64,000 nucleotides of DNA from Saxidomus purpurata (taxonomy: Eukaryota; Mollusca; Bivalvia; Venerida; Veneridae). Below the pieces are notes generated by a model. That model was not told the DNA's origin, did no database searches, and saw only the letters and a program-made list of their open reading frames with translations. The first letter of the stretch is position 1, and each line of letters starts with the position of its first letter. The translations under genes were made by a program, and so were the position numbers. The stretch is taken from assembly GCA_022818135.1 (NCBI GenBank), contig JAFMSR010000006.1, forward strand, positions 33,086,997 through 33,150,996, written 5' to 3'. Shown in pieces: positions 12,220-24,665 of this stretch.

Positions 12220-13380
12220 AAGGTAGCGCACAATTTGTTTCAGTGGGTGGGGTGCATGTTTTATCATTTTTCATTTTACATCAGACTTTTTCTATCCTGG
12301 TTGGGATGCCATAATGTTGTAGTTTACCTACACTATTGGATCATGTAAAGAAATATTTTAATTAGTGAATTATAATCAAGAACAGATACATTTTGACATA
12401 TTATCTTGCTCGTTGACAAATGAAGACTGTGTGGAAGAACCAGTGGAAGTAAAGCTACTTAAACATAGTTTACACAACTGTCAATACACTATTGTTTCGT
12501 TTTACTGTATCACTGCGGATGAACGACCGGATATTGGGGCAAAAGTGAGCACAGATAATTAGTTTTCGCGAGTAACGTGTAACAACTGGGGTATGTTAAA
12601 ACCCGATTTTCACTCTGATGCATATCATATTGTGTCTTTTTGTGTGTTTTCAGATACTTTAATGACTGTCCAAGCCGAAGGAATTCTCGTTGTGCAACAT
12701 ATATATGTTAAAATGTTGAAAATGTCCAAAACAAATAGTGTGCTCACTCGAAAAATCTCGACCGTTGGCAAAGTATGCCGTTTCATTTGATAAATCATTA
12801 ACATATTAATAATCTGAATACGGCATATCATTTACCTAACGACAGCATATTAATAGTTAAAATTTCATCATTTAAGACGAAAGTAAAGCGGAGATACGGT
12901 TCTCGAAACATTTCAATTACTGTACGGTATTGGTTCAACGTGTACTGAGTATTGACGGAGTGAGCGAATCACTGTACTGAGTATTGCATCAAGAAATGAG
13001 AAAAAATGAAATTTGATGAATGTATTTTTTTTCGTGATGAAGTGTGTTGTTTTGCACAAGTCATATTAAACGTTGATAATTTTTACTATAAAAGTGTATT
13101 ATAAAGTGTTTTCTCTGGCGTTTTGAGGATTTGACACACATTAGACACACATGTACAATTATATTTATATTTTAAATTTTCACCAAATAATCAACAATAT
13201 CGCGTGTAAATGGATATACTGTGCAATACTGCACTAACCATTCAATGATTCGGACATGAAGTGACTTTAAATTTTATCTACAACTACTAAACATTTGTCT
13301 AAAATACGTATAAGTTGTAAGATAAAATGCAGTGTTTTGTTCTAGTTAATGCAAAATAGCGGAACTCTCTGTCACAATTC

Positions 13381-13449
13381 CATTGTGTGTGTGCGTGTGC
13401 GTGTGCGCGTGTGCGTGCGCGTGCGCGCGTGTGTGTGGGCGTGTGAGTG
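13381..13449 (+). repeat. GT/GC alternating microsatellite
   Basis: About 65 bp of GTGTGTGCGTGTGCGTGCGC-type alternating purine-pyrimidine sequence, interrupted near 13438 by GGG. Such tracts can adopt Z-DNA under negative supercoiling (established for (GT)n/(GC)n). Confidence 0.9.
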
Positions 13450-13899
13450 TTGTATACTAACACAATAAAAACAACTATCTTTTTTTACGAAATATCATAA
13501 AAGCATTACTGCAACATTCATTTTTATCGAAATGTTAATACCTATCGATAAAAATGAATTACACGATGCTGTGAAAAAATGGTCCGTTAATCCCTACTAT
13601 TAATTAAACAATTACGTCAGATTTTCGGGTTTGTACAAAGTATCATTATCCCGCATATTGTCAAAGATGAAATGGACCATCATTCCCTAAGACATCACAC
13701 GCTTTGGCTTTGTTCGATGTATACAAGGGCAATCAACGTGAAGATATACTAAGCAATTTTAAACACTTGCCCGTGATGTGAATATTTAGTTTTCCGGGAT
13801 GTGTAAAGTAATATGATTTTGTAGAAATAGAATTGATTTTGGATATGCAACATGTCATACTGTACCTTAAATTGGTTTGATCTAAAAAAATTAAAAATA

Positions 13900-14480
13900 A
13901 ATTTAAAAAGGTCTATTAACTAGCATATAATATTGCAAAAACAAGGTTTTTTCTATGAGTTTACCCACTGATCTAGTTTTGGACCACATATGACCCATAT
14001 GCAAACTCAATCTAGAGTTCACCAAGACTGTACATAATTCCGACTAAGAATCATGAAGATTCAATGAAAAAGGGAACATATATTATATACACAAGGGTTT
14101 TCATTGATTTGATACAGTGACCTTATTTTGTACCAAACTTGACTCATATTAGTACACGACCTATAGTTCATCAAAGCAATCATACTAACCAAGTTCATGG
14201 AAATCGAATGAAAAATGAAACCTTTATTGCATACAAAAGTTTTGTCTATGATTTGATCCCATGACCAGGTTTTGAAACAAGATGAACCATATTCGAATCG
14301 ACGCAGATTACATAAAGGCAGTCATTCTGATCAAGTTACCTGAAGCTCCAGTGAAAAATGCAGTCCCATTTGCATACACAAGGTAAAATGTGCACAGGCG
14401 ACACACAGACGATAGAAAGACATAAAGACGACGGACACTATAAGATCACAATTACCAACCTTGGGTACTTCATGTTGTGT
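13900..14480 (+). repeat. Degenerate ~120-150 bp tandem repeat ending in a CA/GACGA-rich tail
   Basis: Three or more diverged units carry 'caaggttttgtctatgatttgatcccatgacca(g)gttttg', 'gacccatattcgaa' and 'catgaagatccaatgaaaaatg' like blocks. The array ends in 'acacacagacgatagaaagacataaagacgacggac'. This layout (monomers followed by a short-word tail) resembles bivalve pearl/DINE-type elements; the family call is inference. Confidence 0.6.
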
Positions 14481-17234
14481 TGAGCTAATAAAACGCTTTA
14501 AAAAACAGCAGACTATTTATATCATTCACTTTTAATGCCCAATACGCAGTACACGTTAGTATCAATACTCCGGTACACCAGAAATCAAAATAAACAATAC
14601 CCTGTACACTAACTTTAGTTATATATGTATCAATTTTTGGCCCCGAAATAACGTTTGTGGACAAGATCTTGGACACTTATGTCTGGTACTTGCCCAAATA
14701 AATTGCTCGATTCAGATTATTCAAATCTAAGCTTATTTGCGAAATAAAACGGTAAACATTACCAACGGTCGAACTGTTCAAGTGAGCAGGCGATCTTGTT
14801 TTTGGTAAATGAACATATTAACCCACATCATTTACAGCTCGGGTATACAATGGATTAAGATAGTCATCGAAGTATCCAAAAACACAAAAAGAAACACAAG
14901 ATAATGTGCATAAGATTAAATATCGGTTTTACTTACCCCAATTGTAAACGTTCCTCGCGAAAACTCATTATATGTGCTCACTTTCGCCCCAATATCCGGT
15001 GGTCGTTCATCCGCAGTGTGTATCAAATACATACATTGTACTTTGAAAAATATCTGTAAAAACATGAGGGGTGTCTTGCAGTGAATCTCTGAGTTTTTTT
15101 TTATTTCTTTAACATGGCTTGGTAAACAGACATTTTACAACAAGAGTTTGCTGATTGCGGTTTACAGTAGTCGGAACGTAACAGTTGTCACATGGAGTGC
15201 ACGATACACGCACGATGTACGCACGATATACGCACGTTAGACGCACGTTGCACGTTCGGTAAATACACGATGAGCGATTCAGAACGATACACGATATACA
15301 CGATGTACGAAGCGCACGCTACACGCTACACGATAAACGGAGTACACGTTTTTCATAATCAGTTTCATCAGTATAAAGGCTATGAGACTGCAGCATTTAG
15401 ATGTTCACATATTTCAAGATAGATGTTGTTTGCATATACTACATGTATGTACATAACTCTGCTGATATTGTGAAGGGGTTATACATGAACATACACTATA
15501 CCATGTAGTAGATCATTTTGGGAAATTGTTCTTGGAATACACATATAGCAGTAGCTAATAAATTGATGGAAGACTGACAACAATATGAAATAACTAAGCA
15601 ACACTCTATATTAATAAAAGGGGATGTAACCTTACATGTTTCAAAAACCTAAATAACTATGAGACTGAAGAACATACCTCAACAGTGGCACGATTAAGCT
15701 ATAGTACTCAATGCTTTTTTAGTTATTTTGGAATTTAGATATTTAGAAATATCTAAAAGGATCTATATTTGTTCAAAATTATGTAAGCTAGGCGTTGAAA
15801 GAAATTATAAGAGATGAGGTACAAATTTAATAAACCGAACATAATTCAAGCACCGCCTCTGCCACACTTACAGGCAAGACGGCCGGTTGAAATAATCTCT
15901 AAAATAGATACAATTTAGGACTCTAACCAGAGGAGATCTGTCGGAAGTAATATACGACTATATAACTTTACAACCGGTCTATTGAGACCAGATTGAATTG
16001 TGACTTAATAATAAATCTAATGTTTATATTAATTTCTTTATTAAGCTGTTACAATTACAAACCACACAGTCACAATATAGAGGTGTTCAAAAAAAAGTAC
16101 TGACAAAGCTGGTATCACTGGTTGTACGGAAAGTCCATACAAGCACAATTTTGCCATCTTAGCCTTTGAAATCGTACTGATTTTTTAAAATGTTTAATTC
16201 ATTTTATACAAAAATGATTATGATACTGTTCTAGTGATATTATACTAGTGCATATTTAAATAACTAAGCTCTTTGCAGAACTTACTACTTAAATGAAATT
16301 TATGAAAGTTAAGCGGTTTACTTAAACGTGGGGTTTCAGGAAGTCTCTTCAGTAAAACAACTACTTGTAATACTAAAATACAATTATTAATCAAGTGTGA
16401 GGGTTCTCACAAGACAGATATATAATTACAAATCTTATAAAACCTATTTCAAGGTATACCACTTGATTAAAATCAATTTATATAAGTGCCCCCTTCTGAA
16501 ATAAGAGTCTATTATAGTTATACTGTTAAGAAAGATGCAGGTGTTCAGATTTAGCAGTTGTATGGCCAGTGGCTGGTCCAAACCCGCAAGGATACTGATC
16601 ATGATCAAAGGGTTGATATTTTATTCAACTGGCGGTAGTAGGAGTAGGTTTGTAAGCAGAAACCGGCTAACTTTTATCCTAAACATCCCCCGTCACCCAC
16701 AGATTACAGATAATAGCCAGTGATATTTGTTTAATTATAATTATTATATGGTGCCATACGGACAGTGCAAACTACTGTAGTTTTTTTACAGTATTAAATA
16801 ATATATAAAATGTAGACTACAGTTAAAGTATTTTATAACTGAAACAGGCATGTAACAGGTACAATGGTTTGGCAATCCCTACTTACATGTCACGCGTCAC
16901 AGCCTGCTAATTTCTGTTATGTGCAGACTATGGTTTGCTAATTGATAACAAAATTGAACTTAATGTTTTTGGGCTGCCAATACAAATTAACACCCACTAA
17001 CCAGTGAAAAAGCTTGTTTACTCCTACATTTAAAATACTAAGGAGTTGTTAGATATAAAAAAAATGCATTTATACAAGATTTGTTTAGAATTTTGACTGG
17101 TGATCTGCAGAAAGGGGTCTGATAGCAACTATAGAAAATTAGGTAACTAAATTTTATCTGTTATTTGACGGTCTACTATGTTATTTTCCAACAACATCTA
17201 CACACAGTCACATAGGGCTTTTCTTGGGCTGAGA

Positions 17235-17787
17235 ATATCATAAATAGTGAAACCATGCAAGTCCAAGCTTACCAATTTCTGGCTTGAATTTGAGTCTCTG
17301 TGTGGTTAAAGCTATGCAGTAAAATAGCCAATGCTGGGTGTTGCATTCTATCAAATTGCACTGGATGCAATTCTGGTCAACCCAACGTATGAAACTCAGG
17401 CCCCTTTTGGCTTCATCATCTTCACTCTTATTACCAGATATACCCACATGAGCTGGGCATCATAACATGGTAACTAGTAAGCCTGTATTTAGGCATTGAT
17501 AAAATTTATGTAACAATGTTTTCAATAACTCTGGTCTAAAATGACTGTTGTTTCATTTCATTGAGACCAGAGATGATAGTGAATCTGAAAATATATACAA
17601 TGTAGCAACTTCTTTAGGCTGATGATGTAAAACCTAGCTCAATGCAGTGTTTATTGTTATAATTTATGTTGTGTAAATGGAACACTAATTTGCCAATCTG
17701 TCTGTGGTAACAGACTTGTTTAGATGGGATTACAACAGCAGAAACTACTATACAAGAGCCTGGATTTTTAGACACATCTGTGTATAT
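17235..17787 (-). pseudogene. Decayed RNase H domain inside TIR copy 2
   Basis: On the minus strand YTDVSKNPGS lies near 17787, and MGISGNKSEDDEAKRGLS (the HxGxxGNxxAD motif with Ala changed to Glu) lies near 17447. The middle of the tail is deleted: RGLS joins almost directly to IRWVDQNCIQCN. The Cys/His tail NCIQCN...CNTQHWLFYC is clearer here than in copy 1 and fits a C-x2-C...H-x4-C arrangement. Confidence 0.72.
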
Positions 17788-18569
17788 ATGTAGATGACCA
17801 AAATAATAAATATCTGATATTCATTTGAGTTTCTAACTTTGCGAGATGTGGTAAGTCAGATTTGTTCACTTTGTTTTCATAGGGCTGTTGTAGTAAGGAT
17901 CTTACAAAATAGCCTGCCTTATGGTCTCATTGACCAAAGCCTTGACTCTCCCTCAATATTTGATAATCTTTTCATGGCGCCTCAGTCTAAGGGGCAGAAC
18001 CCCAGCCTCACGTTCAGGCAGGAAGGCAGTAGTAGAGGGCAATGCTTTTCTGGCCAGCATAAGGGCTTCCTTTTTTGGATGACATCGAGGCTTTTGGTGA
18101 GACTCAAACCATTTAGTCAGTCAAAGCCACTGCCCAATTGTTTTTCTCTTTATGTCAGCTAACGGAAATATTATTCCAATCAGGCAGTACAATTCATGGT
18201 TTTAATTCAATGCGGGATTTTTAAAGGGATTACCCGAGCTTTGACTTTAAATAATTTCGTAAAAGTGTAGTTGAAAAAGCGTATTATTTGCACCTATAGC
18301 CAATAAACAGCTTGGTAACATCGTAACCCCGATATGTTGCTTTGGTGCAGGCGTAACTTGTCTGCTGCACTTTAAAGAATGCACTGACAACAGTAGTTGA
18401 GATATTGATAAAAAAAGATGTCCTTTCCGTTGCAAAAATAGAACTAAATTTCGGATATGAGATGAAAATGTATTCGACCTGTCCCGGAAGTCTGTCTCGC
18501 CTGCACATACACTAAATAATATAATATGAATTCAGCACTTTTTTGCGGAGATGTACACGCTTAGTAAAA

Positions 18570-18604
18570 CCAGGAATACCCTATATCTTATAGAGTATTC
18601 CTGG
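18570..18604. repeat. 35-bp palindromic mini-insertion in copy 2
   Basis: Same palindrome as 5413-5447 read in the opposite orientation, with one mismatch in one arm (ACCCTATA). On the minus strand it is bracketed by TTTTA on both sides, a 5-bp target duplication when compared with the uninterrupted CGTTTTACTTAGCG of copy 3. Confidence 0.85.
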
Positions 18605-19188
18605 TAAAACGATTCACTACGGTGTACACCATCGAATCGTATATCGAGTGGATTATCGTGCATCGGGAATCATATATCGTGTATCGTGTATAGTATATGG
18701 TGCATGTTGCACGATGAATGATACATAGGACGATATGATACACGATATACGATTGACAAAATACACGATGAGTGCACGCACGTTATACGCACGTTACACG
18801 CACGTTAAACGCACGATATACGCAAATTTTGACAACTATTACGTTCCGACTACTGTAAACCATGTCTTAACTCCTTTATTTCCACTGATTCTGTCACATT
18901 GTCTTTGTTCGTCAACGAGCAAGAACATGTTTAAAACTGTATCCGTTCTTAATAATAATTGACTAATTTATAGTTTTCTTTACATGAATTAATAGTGTCA
19001 GTTTACTACAATATTTTGGCATACATACCAAATGAAACCAATTTTATATTAAAGGAAAAAATAAACAATTAAAAAAAACATGCACCCCACCCATTTAAGA
19101 AAATAGTGCGCTGCCTTGTCGTTGAAAAATATAGTAGTTCTGGCATATCAGAAGGCAGCGTGCACATGATTCTTAAGAAGTATTCAAG

Positions 19189-20600
19189 ATGGCGATATTA
19201 TTGTCAAGGCCTTTATTGGTGAGATGTTCTGCCAAATTTATGAAAGGACTAAGCCACAATGATTTAATGTCGGCAGTTAAAAAATCTATAGAAAGGAAGG
19301 ACATAAAGTCTATTCAGATAAAAGAGAAGGAATGTGTAGTGACCGTCTCGTGCGAAGATGGAAAAACAAAATTGATTTTAGGTAGTACCATAATAAACAA
19401 TCGGCATATAACTGTTCATGATGTAGACAATAGTATCACCAATGTCACTGTCAAGGACGCTCCATATGAAATGGCAGACAATGTTTTGACAGAACATATG
19501 TCACAATACGGTGAAATTATAGCTGGTAGTGTTGTAAGGGGACATATCAAGGAGACATATATTGAAAATGGCACGAGATACATGCAAATTTTGAACTGTG
19601 TTCCAATAATACCGTTCAGAAATGATATCGGTAGGATTACTTTACGTATTTTTGCGGATAACAACAGGACGCCGTGCAAAACATGCGGAGAAACTACCCA
19701 CCAGTACTTTAAGTGTCCTTAAAAATTTCAGAGTCAAAATGAAGAGCGAAACGATTTAAAATCTGTGAAAGCATGCTGGATCTGTAATGCGTCTCATTTA
19801 AGAAAAGACTGTCCCTATGATATTATATGCAGATTCTGCGGGAAGGAAGGTCACGCATAAAGTGACTATCCCCATGAAACTTATGGTGAATGTGCAAATG
19901 ACATTCTTGATGGCAATTCTGCAAACAGGGAATCAGATATAACCGCTCCAATTAGCAACATTTCGTCTGAGAGTTTCTCAGTAGAGGAAGGAGTTGCTCT
20001 TCAAATGGACTTTTCATTTAGCAAGCACCAAGATGAAAATTGGCAGAGCACAAGAGAAACAGAGGATGTTTCACCAGGCAGATACGATACAATCAGACAT
20101 ACACGTGTGCAATTTCTTTGCATAGTTTTAAGTATGTGCAAGTAATCTTTGGTGACTCAAATACGACCAAAATACATGTGACTGACAAATCAGTAAATAA
20201 CATTTCAAAATCAGGTGCAAAACTTACTGATACAGCCAATCTTACTCATGTGTTTCAGGATAGGGTGATCGTAGTTGTTCCTTGGGTACTAATCTGTAAA
20301 TTGAAACTGATGAAAACACTTGGTGTTCTTACGTGGCCGCAATATGGCCAAAATCTCAGGTTGCGTTCTTAAGCATTCTGCCAAGACTTGGCAACAGTGC
20401 TCCTATTAGAGCATTTAACAAAAATGCAAATTTTGTGAACAATCATATCATAAATTTCTGCAGGTATGTCAGTAAATTCCATTACCTTGATAATGACGAA
20501 ATTTTCGTTCCGACAAACAAGATTGCCAAGTCTATATACAATACAGGAGATCCGTCCGGGATACATGTATCAGACGAGGGTTCGGAGAAACGTTAGTGCA
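19189..20600 (+). pseudogene. Non-LTR retrotransposon ORF1: zinc knuckles plus SGNH esterase
   Basis: Starts at ATG 19189 (MAILLSRPLLVRCSAKFM) and stays in one frame to 20146 except for TAA codons at 19720 and 19858. The N-terminal ~150 residues are gag-like, with VTVKDAPYEM followed by a region resembling the RNA-binding fold of such ORF1s. Then come CCHC-type knuckles: CKTCGETTHQYFKC, CWICNASHLRKDC and CRFCGKEGH. After a frameshift near 20147 there is an SGNH hydrolase: block I FGDSNTTKIHV, and in another frame FLSILPRL and the C-terminal NTGDPSGIHVSDEG, where Asp and His are the usual catalytic pair. SGNH esterase domains in ORF1 are established for CR1/L2-type elements; the role is thought to concern membrane or lipid contact. 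Stops and frameshifts mean it is dead. Confidence 0.8.
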
Positions 20601-20749
20601 ACTTAACCGCTTTTCTTTTGGATAGCATATCCGACGAAGAAAATATGACTACTTCTTGAAGAAAACGGTCAAGGAGTAGTAATACTCTGACACCGCCGTC
20701 AGGGCAAAGGTGAAATAAGCAAGGTAAAACAGGAAAATCTTAATTAAAC

Positions 20750-23450
20750 ATGTCATACACATTAGCCTCTATAAATGTAAATGGATTGAGAAACGCTCAA
20801 AAACTAGCGTTGCTGTTTTGTTTGAAAAAACACTCCAATTTTAGTATTCGTAACAATTATGAAGATAATGATGGTAGGATAATTTCCTTCACGGTCGAAT
20901 CAGGCACAGATGCTTGGGGTCTGGACCTCATCTCCTTAGGCCTGACCCTCGGCCCTGCTCACTGCAGTACCTTATATACATCCTACAACTGCGTGTTAGC
21001 TAACCAATTACAAATGCAAGTCCCTATTTTTACTTACCTACTGATCACATGTGTATGGTGACAATGTATATAAATACAAGATTTGAAACAAATCGTTTTC
21101 CTCTATCACATCTCACCTTTACTGTTTCTAAAAATAGTAACGATTCGAAAATTTTAGGCAATAAAAACATAACCATTCGTTTTATTTATATATCTGCTTT
21201 AAAATTTACCGCTATATATAGCATTCCCACAAGACGAAATCCCCGCTGTAAACGTAATGGTACCCCGCGCACGCTATTTCATATACTGCGATGCGGGGAA
21301 CCTATTTTTATAACTTCATGTATATACTAAACTGATTTGTGCGCACGTGACAGAAGTGTTTTTCTTCGAAATTCTCTTAATTCAACCGTATTCGATGCAA
21401 TTTGGAGTGGGATTTTATTCAGAATATTGTTTTGCATCGGAAAACCCGGTTAGTTATTCCTTATTTACACGAATGCCTTAAATATGCGATTGGAGTTTTC
21501 AGTTGTTTCAAATCTTGTATTTATATAAGTTCCGTACAACATGAGACAAGTATAGATTGGGTGGCGAGTCCATACCCCAAGCATCTGTGGAATCAAACAA
21601 TGGGAAACGTTACCGGCCAACAAATTTGTAGTCATTAATTATAGGTAAATCACGAAAAGCTTTCTTTTTAAATGTCAAGTCTTTTCTTTGTAGCAAATCA
21701 AGTGAAACAAGTGAATGCGCACACATAGTGGCGGGTGATTTTAACTAAGTCCAAAGCCTTCGAATTGATAGAAATAAGGTCAACTCACATTTTTCGGCAA
21801 AATATGATGATGGTCAGCACGAATTAATGACCGAAATTTCTTAACTAGATCTAGAAGATTTTAAGAGAAGAAGGTTTCAAAACACAAAAGCCTATACATT
21901 CTCTCGCGCGGGGTCAAAATCTAGGATTGATTACTTTCATTCATCAAAGTCAATAGATAGCGAAATAGAGCAGGCAACAATGATTCCTTGTTTATTTTTG
22001 GATCATGATGCAATACAAATCAGGTTGAATTCTGATCAAACCGTACGCGATCCAGGTATATGGAAATTTTATTCTTAGACTAGTCTTCTTCAGGACGATA
22101 AATATTTGAAAACAATCGGCCAATTTTGGGAGTCGTGCAGAAATAGCAAATAAAAATTCGACTCACTTAGCGAATGGTGGGACATGGCAAAACACCATAT
22201 TAAATGATCTCGGTTGATTTTTCGATAAGTAAATCAAAAAAATAAAATTGACATTGAAAAGCTGGAGACAAGATTAGCGAAACTAAAACAAAAGGAAGTT
22301 AATTTTGAAAATGCAAAACTAAAAGAGCAATTAATGCAAGAAATATCATTTTATTACAATACGTAATTAAATGATTTTAGACTGCGGTCAAAAAAAACAA
22401 ACAGAGAAAAATGAAAAATCGACAAAATATTTGTTTCGTTTAGAAAAAAAAACGCGCCAACGAAAGATTATGGACATCAATTAAATCTGACTCTGGTGAA
22501 ATTAAACACGATATCAAGTCAATACTAGAAGAACAATGTAAATTTTATAAACGCATCCTAACTACAGAAGGTACTGACGATTTGTCCGCTCAAAAGTTAA
22601 CAAAGTTAAGGCTTGCCTCAGCGTCTGGAAAATGAGAAATTTAACTTTTCACGGGAAAATTTTAATTCTAAAAAGTTACGTTATCTCGGTCATTACTTAT
22701 GAAATAAAAGCCATGGGTATCCCGGAAAAGTTTGTAGAAAAAATTGAATATTTGATTAAAGACTTCATATGGGACCAAAAACGCCCACTTGTGAACAAAA
22801 ATACTATCAGGCTTAACCGTGAACATGGAGGTTTAAGCTTTCCTGACATACGCGCGATCCAAAAAAGTATAAATATTAAAACAATATACCGAATAATTCA
22901 TTAAGACCTTCAAAACTGGAATGCTATTGAAAAAAACATTACCTACAATCTGAAGATAAGCGTTTCTCTCAACCTTTTTTATATGTAGTTGCTCATCACT
23001 GAAAGGACTAAATATGAGTACGAAACTGTGTAAGTTTTATGCAAAAGCAGTGGAACATTGGGTTGATTTTAGGAAAACTGTTTCCGTTAAAGGTGAAAAA
23101 GATTTGATGTCTGCACTGCTTTTTGGGAATTTTGAATTTCAATACAATATAAAACAAGTCAATTTTCTTTTTCATCTTAACTAAAAGAAATATTTTACAA
23201 TAATAAATAAATAACAAAAAAAAACAGTTATTAATATCAGAACGGAAATGGGAAGATTTTTTGGCAAAACGTTTCAATGGAATAATATGGACCAGCTTTA
23301 CAATGGAGGCATCTTTAAAGGCACAGCTACAATTTTTACTCCAAATTATATTTCTGAACAAAATTGAATCTAATGGGAATTCAAACGGGTCGTGTGTCAA
23401 CTGCAAGAAAAAGGGGAACAGACTGTTCTGAATGCAACATGCCCAAGCTG
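20750..23450 (+). pseudogene. Tx1/L1-like ORF2 with the reverse transcriptase core deleted
   Basis: Begins MSYTLASINVNGLRNAQK at 20750, the start of an apurinic-type endonuclease (APE). It skips to YEDNDGRIISFTVE (20860), then about 780 bp of unrelated sequence intervenes. APE resumes with SECAHIVAGDFN near 21730 (GDFN is the metal-site motif) and SRIDYFHSSK. A Lys/Glu-rich linker follows to about 22610. There the frame jumps to RLASASGKMRNLTFHGKILI (22615), which is the thumb region after the polymerase core; EKIEYLIKDFIWDQKRP and NREHGGLSFPDIRA follow. The whole finger/palm part with the catalytic Asp pair is missing. The tail (VEHWVDFRKTVSVKGEKD near 23050) is L1/Tx1-like. Many stops and frameshifts. 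Confidence 0.78.
20913..21690. other. ~780 bp block interrupting the APE domain
   Basis: Lies between two pieces of the endonuclease. Its sequence has no relation I can see to the retrotransposon: a Pro/Leu-like G+C-rich start, then AT-rich. No clear terminal repeats, so it may be an insertion of unknown type or a rearrangement. Confidence 0.5.
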
Positions 23451-23772
23451 TATCGATATTTTCTCCAGTGCTAAATAAAAAACAAAGTATTTAAATTTAT
23501 ATTGTAGAGAGAGAGAGATACACGCCTTTTGTTTTTTTGTCGTTAAATGTAAACTACTTAATACCATTATACTAAACATGGCACATATGAAAAGCCGACA
23601 TCAAAACATGAGAAAAGGACTTAAATGATAAAATGATAAAAACCCGGTATAAAGTATGGAGGACGCCAATCTAACTCTATACCAATGTAACGGGGTAAAT
23701 AAATAGGGTTACCCCATTTCAGGGCCTCAAAATAAAAAAGAAGTATTTGCACCTGAGAAAGATTTGTACTAG

Positions 23773-24126
23773 GTGGGTTTCTCATTTGCCGGGTTATTTC
23801 AAACAGGTGACGAAACCTTGGTGCACATGTTAGAACCACAGAGAAGATTTAATAACAAGCAATCGAAACGAAAAGATCAAACACGCCCACGTTTTGCAAA
23901 GAGAACCATCAGTACTAACAAATGCTGTACGCCATTTTGTTTTAATTCTTACGGACAAGCTGTTCAAGTACATTGTCCATTTGATCATACAGTCACTGGA
24001 CACTTGTATAAGAACTCTGTGCTGAAGAGAGTTAAAAAGATTTGTAATAATAAGCGTCCACACAAAGGATGTTTCGGTACACATTTGATTCAAGGCCTCT
24101 TCTTGCAGGTGCGAAGATGTTACATG
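23773..24126 (+). pseudogene. Mariner-type transposase fragment
   Basis: The open frame contains TGDETLVHMLEPQRRFNNKQ, where TGDE holds the first catalytic Asp of mariner transposases (usually TGDETW; Trp is Leu here), then FAKRTISTNKC, QAVQVHCPFDHTVTGHLYKN and SVLKRVKKICNNKRPHK. This is the middle of the DDE/D catalytic domain. The second-Asp motif (HDNAxxH) should follow GTHLI, but the sequence reads QGLFLQ, so the catalytic site is lost. The N-terminal DNA-binding part is missing, and a scaffold gap begins 40 bp downstream. It is not inside any of the TA-flanked elements. Confidence 0.75.
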
Positions 24127-24165
24127 TAAGGCTTTCTTTGCGTCTGTAAACGTGCATGTTGTTTA

Positions 24166-24665
24166 NNNNNNNNNNNNNNNNNNNNNNNNNNNNNNNNNNN
24201 NNNNNNNNNNNNNNNNNNNNNNNNNNNNNNNNNNNNNNNNNNNNNNNNNNNNNNNNNNNNNNNNNNNNNNNNNNNNNNNNNNNNNNNNNNNNNNNNNNNN
24301 NNNNNNNNNNNNNNNNNNNNNNNNNNNNNNNNNNNNNNNNNNNNNNNNNNNNNNNNNNNNNNNNNNNNNNNNNNNNNNNNNNNNNNNNNNNNNNNNNNNN
24401 NNNNNNNNNNNNNNNNNNNNNNNNNNNNNNNNNNNNNNNNNNNNNNNNNNNNNNNNNNNNNNNNNNNNNNNNNNNNNNNNNNNNNNNNNNNNNNNNNNNN
24501 NNNNNNNNNNNNNNNNNNNNNNNNNNNNNNNNNNNNNNNNNNNNNNNNNNNNNNNNNNNNNNNNNNNNNNNNNNNNNNNNNNNNNNNNNNNNNNNNNNNN
24601 NNNNNNNNNNNNNNNNNNNNNNNNNNNNNNNNNNNNNNNNNNNNNNNNNNNNNNNNNNNNNNNNN
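24166..24665. other. Assembly gap, exactly 500 N
   Basis: Second 500-N run. It could hide TRPM MHR exons missing between 11161 and 35010. Confidence 0.99.

Larger units (their letters stand above)
15165..18855 (-). mobile_element. TA-flanked TIR element, copy 2 (3.69 kb, inverted, internally deleted)
   Basis: Ends match copy 1 (CAGTAGTCGGAACG at 15165; complement at 18830-18855 with one change, ACTATTACG) and TA flanks both sides (15163-15164, 18856-18857). Orientation is opposite to copies 1 and 3. Immediately inside the 15165 end the CGTGCGT-type array runs to about 15345 and then jumps to sequence equivalent to copy 1 near 8880. About 1.4 kb, matching copy 1 8880-10280, is therefore missing. 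The rest is collinear with copy 1, including the palindromic mini-insertion. The insertion site is inside the inverted-repeat arm of the 12220-19117 element. Confidence 0.88.
12220..19117. mobile_element. Long-TIR element split by TIR copy 2
   Basis: The left arm begins AAGGTAGCGCAC at 12220 and continues through about 12800. Its inverted partner is in two pieces: 18858-19117 (ending GTGCGCTGCCTT) and about 14735-15164. Matching blocks include 'gtgggtggggtgcatg' (12245 vs 19077), 'cttgctcgttgac' (12405 vs 18915), 'cactgcggatgaacgacc' (12511 vs 15002) and 'tcgaccgttgg' (12758 vs 14764). TIR copy 2 (15165-18855) interrupts the right arm at a TA, so this element is older. Without it the length is about 3.2 kb. 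The right arm also has about 100 bp extra near 15020-15130. The interior (12830-14730) has a GT-rich microsatellite and ~120-150 bp repeats, no transposase. I could not identify a target duplication. Confidence 0.8.
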
